In this document: positions 9,013-14,508 of the stretch, in pieces
How the letters are laid out: every line of letters begins with the position of its first letter
How positions within the stretch are numbered: position 1 is the stretch's first letter
Origin: Larix sibirica
Taxonomy: Eukaryota > Streptophyta > Pinopsida > Pinales > Pinaceae
DNA length: 14,508 nucleotides
NCBI GenBank assembly: GCA_004151065.3
Contig: NWUY0305074500.1
Span: 1 to 14,508, forward strand
Direction: 5' to 3'
Translations under genes and position numbers: made by a program
Notes under the pieces: generated by a model
Told to the model about the DNA's origin: nothing
What the model saw: only the letters and a program-made list of their open reading frames with translations
The model's database searches: none

Positions 9013-9524
9013 ATAAATAGAGGTGTCAAGTCATCGAAGGTCGAATACTTGTTGTAAATATAGCCGTAGAAAGATAAAACTCGGAATACACTCCGAAACA
9101 AAAATCCGTTCAAAGAGACCTGTCGTAATGAATGAAGAAAAACAAAAATTGGTGAGAGAAAGGTGCCGTATTCAGTAGGCAGCATTTGAAGTCCAGTCGT
9201 GGCAGCATCGATCATTATTTCTACGTTGAATTTGGTAACAACTTACAAGCAATTCAAATCAGAAGTTGGGGTGTCGTGATCCATGATTAACTCTATCTCG
9301 AAAGTTTGTCGGTGGCAAACAAGTTAGTCGTGGCGGCCTAGGAATCAATTGTTAATTCTATCCGGAAGTGGCTTGCTGGCATTGGCATGTATGCTTCAAA
9401 TTTAGTTAGTTGAACGAGAATTTATATATTTACTTTAAGGGTGCGAGTCAGTGGTTTAAGGATGTGAGTGAGTGGTGGGGTTTTATTGAGGAATTGAGCT
9501 CCTTATTTAAAGGGACGGATCGAA
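9013..9524. other. Upstream region of the RLP gene, with three degenerate repeat units
   Basis: No supported gene is present. It should contain the proximal promoter of the minus-strand receptor gene. Three loose copies share a GTCGTG core (9196, 9273 and 9327), followed by ATTA and TCTA-like segments and a G-rich end. Spacing is uneven (77 and 54 bp) and similarity is weak. A short reading frame on the minus strand (8931-9215) overlaps the start of the receptor gene and looks fortuitous. Confidence 0.35.
9055..9062 (-). promoter_or_regulatory. Possible TATA box for the RLP gene
   Basis: The minus strand reads TATATTTA about 43-50 nt upstream of the first in-frame ATG (9012). This would put a start site near 9025-9030 and give a very short 5' UTR. 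If Met20 or Met26 is the real start, the leader would be longer and more usual. The sequence is weak and the region AT-rich, so this is only a candidate. Confidence 0.25.
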
Positions 9525-9542
9525 ATATATATATATATATAT
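9525..9542. repeat. (AT)9 microsatellite
   Basis: Nine uninterrupted AT dinucleotides. Confidence 0.95.
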
Positions 9543-9728
9543 CCACTAGTCATACTTTACTCATAATCAATTATACAATCATTTTAAAGTGGTTCGAGAA
9601 TAGGAGCAAGTGAATTACATTTTTACTTTAGCTATAGATTTATTTATCTTAATCATTTTTAAATTACTATAACATGCTTTCGATTAACTGAAGGGAAAGA
9701 GAGGGTGGATACATCTTCTAAAAAAGAG

Positions 9729-9878
9729 TTGAAATATGTTTTTGGAGATATATAGAGAAGTTTTTTCTATTCTAATTGCATAGTTCTCAAACATGTGGAG
9801 TAGTTTGAAATATGTTTTTGGAGATGTATATATTGTGAGAAGTTTTTTCTTATTGTTCTCAAACTTGTGGAATAATTG
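9729..9878 (+). repeat. 76-bp tandem duplication
   Basis: Two adjacent copies begin with TTGAAATATGTTTTTGGAGA at 9729 and 9805. Both continue through AGAAGTTTTTTCT and a GTTCTCAAAC-TGTGGA segment, with small indels. The flanks 9543-9728 and 9879-9966 are AT-rich and hold nothing I can identify. Confidence 0.8.
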
Positions 9879-9966
9879 TGAGAGAAGATCTTGTCTTCAT
9901 TTAGAATGCTCACTGAAATATAGCAATGCATTCAAGGAGTTAAATTACATATTCTTTATATTAATC

Positions 9967-10032
9967 TTATATCATATGGTTTCATTATTTGAATACATAG
10001 TTTATTCTATATGATATGGTTTTATTATTTGA
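9967..10032 (+). repeat. Short direct repeat, 26-bp units 40 bp apart
   Basis: The segments 9967-9992 and 10007-10032 match at 23 of 26 positions around a shared ATATGGTTT-ATTATTTGA. Both sit in AT-rich sequence with no gene. Confidence 0.6.
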
Positions 10033-10087
10033 GTGGTTTTTGATTTTGAAATTTTTTAACCATAAATTCTTTGTATGAGTACATAGA

Positions 10088-10798
10088 GTTGTCAATTTGT
10101 CAATCCAAAGGAAAGAATTATTTTGACAACAAAGTAGATATGTTTGTCAATCCAAAGGCAAGAATGCTTTTGCCAACAAACTAGGTACACAGAGTTGTCA
10201 ATCCAAAGGAAAGAATTTTTTTTTCAACAAAGTAGGTACATAGAGTTGTCAATCCGAAGAAAAGAATGCTTTTGTCAACAAAGTAGGTTTTGTGCTCATG
10301 CAATCAACTTTTCCTTTTTCATTAGGATTGATATCATTTTCTTTGTTCGCTAAATTCTATTTTCCTTATAAGACAAATTTATCTTCTTCATTAAGTCATT
10401 CAATCCAAAGGAAAGAATTATTTTGTCAACAAAGTAGGTACATAGAGTTGTCAATCCAAAGGAAAGAATGCTTTTGTCAACAAACTAGATATGTGCTCAT
10501 GCGATCAACTTTTCCTTTTTCATTAGGATTGATACCATTTTCTTTGTTCGCTTTTCTATTTTCCTTATAAGACAAATTTATCTTCTTCATTAAGTCATTC
10601 AATCCAAAGGAAAGGATTATTTTGTCAACAAAATAGGTACATAGAGTTGTCGATCCAAAGGAAAGAATGCTTTTGTCAACAAACTAGGTATGTGCTCATG
10701 CAATCAACTTTTCCTTTTTCATTAGGATTGATACCATTTTCTTTGTTCGCTTTTCTATTTTCCTTATAAGACAAATTTGTCTTCTCCATTAAGTCATT
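10088..10798 (+). repeat. Nested tandem repeat: 51-bp monomers within a ~200-bp higher-order unit
   Basis: The 51-bp monomer contains CAATCCAAAGGAAAGAAT, then TTTTGTCAACAAA and GGTACATAGAGTTGT. Copies begin at 10101, 10148, 10199, 10250, 10401, 10452, 10600 and 10651. From 10199 on, pairs of monomers alternate with a ~100-bp spacer that includes CTTTTCCTTTTTCATTAGGA. This gives higher-order units 10199-10400, 10401-10599 and 10600-10798 (202, 199 and 199 bp). The last two are nearly identical, which suggests recent amplification. Because 51 is divisible by three, one frame stays open as a 17-residue repeat, which is not evidence of coding. Confidence 0.93.
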
Positions 10799-11148
10799 CA
10801 TAATGACCTAAACAATCTTTTAAATTATCTATGAGGAATTTGGGAGAAAATTTGGAAATGATAAGGGTCACTTCCCTTTTTCCTTATAGCATTGATGTTA
10901 TTGTCTTGTCTTATTAATTATCATTTCATTATTACCTAGGAAGTCTTCACAATAACCTTTGTAGAACTTGGGGGACATCTTAGAAATGGCCTAGGGAACT
11001 TATTTTCTTCCTTATAAGACACTTAAATTGATACCGTTGTCTTGTCTTATTCATTTTAAGTTGTTTCATCATCATAGAGGGAGTCTAATTTCCAATCACC
11101 TTTAGGGAATTTTGCAGAAATTCTAGAAATGATAAGGACAACAACTTT
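10760..11148 (+). repeat. Three ~130-bp monomers of copy A
   Basis: Each monomer starts near a TTCCTTATA motif. It continues through an ATTGAT-centred dyad (degraded in these copies), a CTTGTCTTATT-like segment, a CCTA/GGAGTCT-like segment and a GGAATTTGGGAGAAA-like segment, and ends near AAATGATAAGG. The third monomer still has ATAAGACA (11014-11021) facing TGTCTTAT (11043-11050), an 8-bp inverted repeat. Confidence 0.7.
10768..10783. repeat. 16-bp perfect palindrome
   Basis: AAGACAAATTTGTCTT equals its own reverse complement. The two upstream copies of this spacer carry the same sequence with one mismatch (TTATCTT in place of TTGTCTT). Confidence 0.85.
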
Positions 11149-11480
11149 AATAATTCCCATAATGTGATGTGTTATTAGTTTTCTTTTAAATATCTTAAGT
11201 TAATTTTAACCAAAATCTTAACCGCAACAATCCTCATAGAGAAACATTGCAATTAATTGCTACATACAGATAACATGATTAGACATGGACTCAAAACATC
11301 TAAATACCAAAAATATAACTAGGTTTCATACAGTAAGTTACAGGTAAAATATACTATTGGATAACCATGTTTGTTCCCAATCAATGCTATCTACATTCGA
11401 TAGAGGGTGCCCATTTGGCCAATCAAAATCATTGCTTTGTCCATCACACCAATGACACCTACACCTACCTGTGTTCATCC

Positions 11481-12780
11481 TCTATCAACCCATCTTTGCC
11501 ACATCAAGATGATTCCTCATATATTTCTAAATCCACATGATCGCTGCATCCTTATCTCCTCACTACAAGAGTAGCTCCTCTCTTTGACCTTCCTAGGATT
11601 TATAATTACATTTCTTTAGCAGATCATTAATCCCAAGATGAGGGAACAAGTACAACCAGATGTAAATTTCTCAATATGCTAAGATTTAATGGTGTGCAAG
11701 GATCATAGTGACATAATGTCGTAGAGTTTCTCCTAGATATGGAATTGACAAAGAACTACTTGTACACCTTCTTACCATTGCACAAACCCTTACTAGATTT
11801 TCTCTTCCAAATTGCCCCAAATAATTCATCTAAGAGGGTCACTCAACTACTTGAGTAGCATGGAACCAAGATGCCCCACCACTTTAAATCTTGTTTGTAT
11901 GTTGAGAGGCATAGGAGAAATAGGAAAATCAATGAAGAAATTTGTTCCTTAGAGAAACATGCAAGATACCTAATAAAGCGTTTCCCGCTTAAACCTTAAA
12001 TACCAAATATAGAGGGTTCCTTCAATTCCATATTAGAAGTGGGTGTATCTCGAAGAACTCATTGACAAAATACTGGATAGGCCTCCAATATTCATAACAA
12101 ATCAACAAGATATTTAATGATAGTGTGAGTGGAATACAAAGCGGAATGGACATAGTGGTTTAGAGGGTGGGTTCCATACACGTTGACAAGCATGCGCCAA
12201 CAATTTCAAGAGATACCATACCCTTGAGTTTGATCATTTTTTTCATATTTGTAAAAAGACGTGGGATAAAGGCCCAACAAATTGTGCGAGTTAACTTTTA
12301 TTATTTTTTTATATTTGTTAAAGGAAGTAGGGAACAATGAGTTGTCCCTTTCAAATTTAACAAATATAACAGGAAATTAAGCTAGGAATTTCTTTAAAAA
12401 ACAGTCAATTTTTTTTTGTTCGATGAAATTGCACAAATGAAATCTATAAATTCCATGCTCCAAGAGACATAGGGGTTTTCGAAGCTATTAAATCCATTTG
12501 TACATTTAAAATTTGTAATCTAACTTAATTGGTGATGAGTTTCAACAAATATTGGATCAATGCATTTCGGTGAGGGAAAATATGAAACGGGGCAATTCAT
12601 TGAAATATTATCCTACTCCAAAAGGAAAAGTATGTGGTATTGATTAATTTTTTCTAAAACAGATTATGTATATTTTTTCTTATCTTTATAGAACAATTTC
12701 GTCATGTTCAACACAACACTTAGAATCATATTGACCTTAACTCATATTATTATTCTATAAGAAAAAGTAGTGGTAATCTA
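11481..12780. other. Long stretch without a recognisable gene; possible decayed coding remnant on the minus strand
   Basis: No intact gene or known element is seen. The base composition is less AT-biased than the flanks between about 11400 and 12240. On the minus strand, 11971 down to 11630 reads as 114 codons with only two stops, fewer than expected in such DNA, with Trp-rich and Lys-rich patches. I cannot match this to a family. From about 12240 to 12780 the sequence is AT-rich and featureless. Confidence 0.3.
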
Positions 12781-12790
12781 CAACTCATTG

Positions 12791-12960
12791 TGGATGAGAT
12801 GTGTAATGTATGCTAATAAACTAAAATGAATATTTTTTATTTTATTTTGTAATATAAAAGTGAAAACATGGCCATAACAGTAACAAACATAGATCCATAT
12901 TAACCCATATATTAAGCACTGAGAGGGATTGCAAATTAATTGCAGTAGAGAACTATCAAT
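12791..12960 (+). repeat. Diverged direct repeat, first copy (~494-bp spacing)
   Basis: TGGATGAGATGTGTAA at 12791 recurs at 13285. Both copies then share CTAATAAACTAAA, an ATAAAAGTGAAAA segment, CATA(A)-rich sequence, AGATCCAT and GAGAGGGAT/AAGAGGGAT in the same order. Between the copies (about 12961-13284) lies AT-rich DNA with no gene. Confidence 0.75.
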
Positions 12961-13284
12961 TCTTAATAGATTATGGATTGAAGATTGATCTGTGACAGAC
13001 ATACGTACTAATTTTAATTTTACACATCTCAATTTTGTTCCAATTTTTTTGTTAGGTTAAGTTACATCTCCTTGGTTAACTCCTACCTAATCTCAAATGA
13101 AATAAAAAAAATTTAAAAAAACACCACAATAATAAAAATAATAATATAATAATAAACTAAATTAGAATAGATCTATCATGTGGCTTTATTTATTGCTTAT
13201 CTCTCTAGTTTCTTAGTAAATCCTAGGGTCACTATGGTACATTGGTTTCAATGAGAGAAGAGAGGTGCATTATAAAACATAGTA

Positions 13285-13450
13285 TGGATGAGATGTGTAA
13301 CATAACACTAATAAACTAAATGAAATAAAAGTTGAACATTGCAAGATAAAAGTGAAAAGGAAATATATGACCATAATAATAACAATCCTAGATCCATGTT
13401 AATTCTAGACTTATCAAGCATCAAGAGGGATCAAATCTCTGTAGTGAAAG
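13285..13450 (+). repeat. Diverged direct repeat, second copy
   Basis: This is the partner of the copy at 12791, colinear over about 165 bp with many substitutions and small indels. The stretch 13451-13604 that follows is AT-rich with no gene and contains a short TA tract near 13579-13591. Confidence 0.75.
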
Positions 13451-13604
13451 ATTTATTTAAAGTGCATTTTTTATATCAAAAGTTTGCACTTCTAGGGATA
13501 TATTCCCTCTCAATATTTATTAGATTTAGGTTAAGATGGATTTAGACTAGTAATCTATCATCTTTTGTTCATGTCATTATTATATATATATGTGGGCGAG
13601 CTCA

Positions 13605-14425
13605 AGTTACCAAACCTAAGGCAAGTGTGATTTATCAACAAAGTAAGTATATGCGCTCATTGTAAAATTTTCCTTTTTCAATGGGATTTATGCTATTTTC
13701 CTATCCACTTTTATGTTTTACTTATAACACAATGGTATTGATACCATTTTCTTGCCTTGTTCATTAAGTCATTTCAGCATGACCTAGAGTTTCTTTGGAA
13801 TCACATTTGGGGAATTTGGGAGAAGTTTTTGAAATGATTTAAGAGCCACTTTTATTTCTTCCATATAATACAATGACATTGATGTCATTGTATTGTATTC
13901 TTCATTCATGTCTCATCATGGCTTAGGGAGTCTTTGAAATGACTCTTGGGAAATTTGGGATTTATTTGAAATTTTGAGAAGGTACATTTTTCTTTTTTCC
14001 TTATAAGACAATGGCATTGATGTAATTGCCTTATCTTCTGCATTAATTTAATTCATTGTGATTGAGAAAAATACTTTAGGGATATTGGAAGAAATTATGG
14101 AAATTATAATGAAAACCAATTTCATAATGTCCCAATGTAATATGTAAGTAGTTATCCTTTACATATCTTAAATTAATTTAAACAACAATCTTAACTTCAA
14201 CATTGTTCACACATAAACATTACAATTAATTACTATGCACAAATAACTTAATCATAAAATTCAAACATCTAAATACCAATAATTAATGTTTATGATAATA
14301 ATAAATAAATATACTTTTATATAACCATGTTTTTTCTCAATAAATGGCATATGCATCTCATGGATGGCTGCATGTATTGGCGATCAATGTTTCCACCTCC
14401 TCCATCACCATTATTTGGCAATTTA
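13605..14425 (+). repeat. Composite repeat block, copy B
   Basis: Copy B is colinear with copy A but carries only one 51-bp-type monomer (from about 13610) and no higher-order amplification. Three ~130-bp monomers (about 13715-13855, 13856-13992 and 13993-14125) and the shared end (about 14126-14425) follow. Shared words in the end include CTAAATACCAA and ATAACCATGTTT. The remaining bases up to 14508 show no match to the sequence after copy A and no gene. Confidence 0.8.
13867..13894. repeat. Perfect 13-bp-arm palindrome in the second monomer of copy B
   Basis: AATACAATGACAT (13867-13879) is followed by TG and then by its exact reverse complement (13882-13894). The neighbouring monomer has an 8-bp-arm version at 13731-13748 (AATGGTAT, TG, ATACCATT), and the third has a version with two mismatches at 14010-14027. 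Confidence 0.92.
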
Positions 14426-14508
14426 ATCTACTTTATCAAATATATGTGGAATTTGTAACTGGTCCTAACTCACTCTAGTTGTGGCGAACTAAGAATTGAC
14501 AATGATTC

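Larger units (their letters stand above)
10646..11480 (+). repeat. Composite repeat block, copy A
   Basis: Copy A consists of one 51-bp monomer and its spacer (about 10646-10759), three diverged ~130-bp monomers (about 10760-10876, 10877-11003 and 11004-11148) and a non-repeated end (about 11149-11480). It aligns in the same orientation with copy B at a near-constant offset: TCAACAAA at 10676 and 13635, CTTATA at 10763 and 13721, TATCTTA at 11191 and 14164, ATAACCATGT at 11361 and 14321. Similarity is moderate and fades past about 11480. No family is recognised. Confidence 0.8.

Noticed and set aside
9012-9019. Perfect TATAAATA on the plus strand
   Set aside because: It overlaps the start codon region of the minus-strand receptor gene, and no plus-strand gene follows. 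Probably chance.
8931-9215. A 94-residue minus-strand frame upstream of the receptor
   Set aside because: It overlaps the receptor start in another frame and has no recognisable domain. A small upstream ORF role is possible but unsupported.
9410-10014. Small plus-strand frames at 9410-9613 and 9793-10014
   Set aside because: They run through an AT microsatellite and tandem duplications and have low-complexity translations and no domain.
10144-10570. Open reading frames encoding 17-residue repeats
   Set aside because: The 51-bp monomer is divisible by three, so one frame stays open by repetition alone. There is no plausible protein and the frame ends in the spacer.
10088-10798. CRISPR-like repeat-spacer array
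   Set aside because: The spacers are themselves repeated, the repeats are long and diverged, and the context is a plant nuclear genome. This is a nested tandem satellite.
11978-11992. Short hairpin AAGCG-TTTCC-CGCTT
   Set aside because: Five-bp arms are too short to stand out, and there is no T tract or gene end to give it a role.
12778-13545. Short reading frames at 12778-13032 (minus) and 13339-13545 (plus)
   Set aside because: Both lie in the diverged 494-bp-spaced repeats, in AT-rich sequence, and neither is preserved in the other copy. No domain is seen.
10646-14425. Copies A and B as the two LTRs of an LTR retrotransposon
   Set aside because: No TG...CA ends, primer-binding site or polypurine tract was seen. 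The interior has no gag or pol trace, and the copies differ too much and in structure (eight short monomers against one).

Overview
The window looks like nuclear DNA of a land plant. It is AT-rich and gene-poor, with a decayed plant-type LINE, an intronless plant leucine-rich-repeat receptor-like protein gene, and a long noncoding stretch of nested and diverged tandem repeats. The form of the LINE ORF1 zinc knuckle and the general decay suggest a large-genome gymnosperm such as a conifer, but that is impression, not proof.

Region 1 (1-5697, plus strand): most of a non-LTR retrotransposon whose 5' end lies outside the window. ORF1 (DUF4283-like region plus CCHC knuckle) is followed by ORF2 in the order AP-like endonuclease, reverse transcriptase, zf-RVT, RNase H, then a 3' UTR and a short A tail. 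Both ORFs are dead: one stop and one frameshift in ORF1, and about 17 stops and 5 frameshifts in ORF2. The junction still keeps an overlapping stop-start hexamer, TAATGA (1295-1300).

Region 2 (5953-9012, minus strand): an uninterrupted 1,019-codon gene for a receptor-like protein. It has an LRRNT, about 25 LRRs, an island, four more LRRs, an LRRCT, one membrane span and no kinase. It lies tail to tail with the LINE, about 255 bp away. Its N-terminal extension carries a 13-residue tandem duplication, its LRR array shows an internal 291-bp duplication, and its C-terminal tail is unusually long and hydrophobic.

Region 3 (9013-14508): no convincing gene. It starts with the gene's upstream region, including small direct repeats and an (AT)9 tract. 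A 51-bp tandem repeat nested in a ~200-bp higher-order unit follows (10088-10798), then ~130-bp monomers. A ~0.8-kb composite block occurs twice in the same orientation about 2.96 kb apart (copy A ~10646-11480, copy B ~13605-14425), with a second repeat pair spaced ~494 bp just before copy B. Several monomers have a palindromic centre whose two arms differ between monomers in a matched way. No known element family is recognised here. It is the least explained part of the window.

The receptor gene is the only probable working gene. The LINE is a relic, and the repeats may be inert or may influence the receptor's upstream region.
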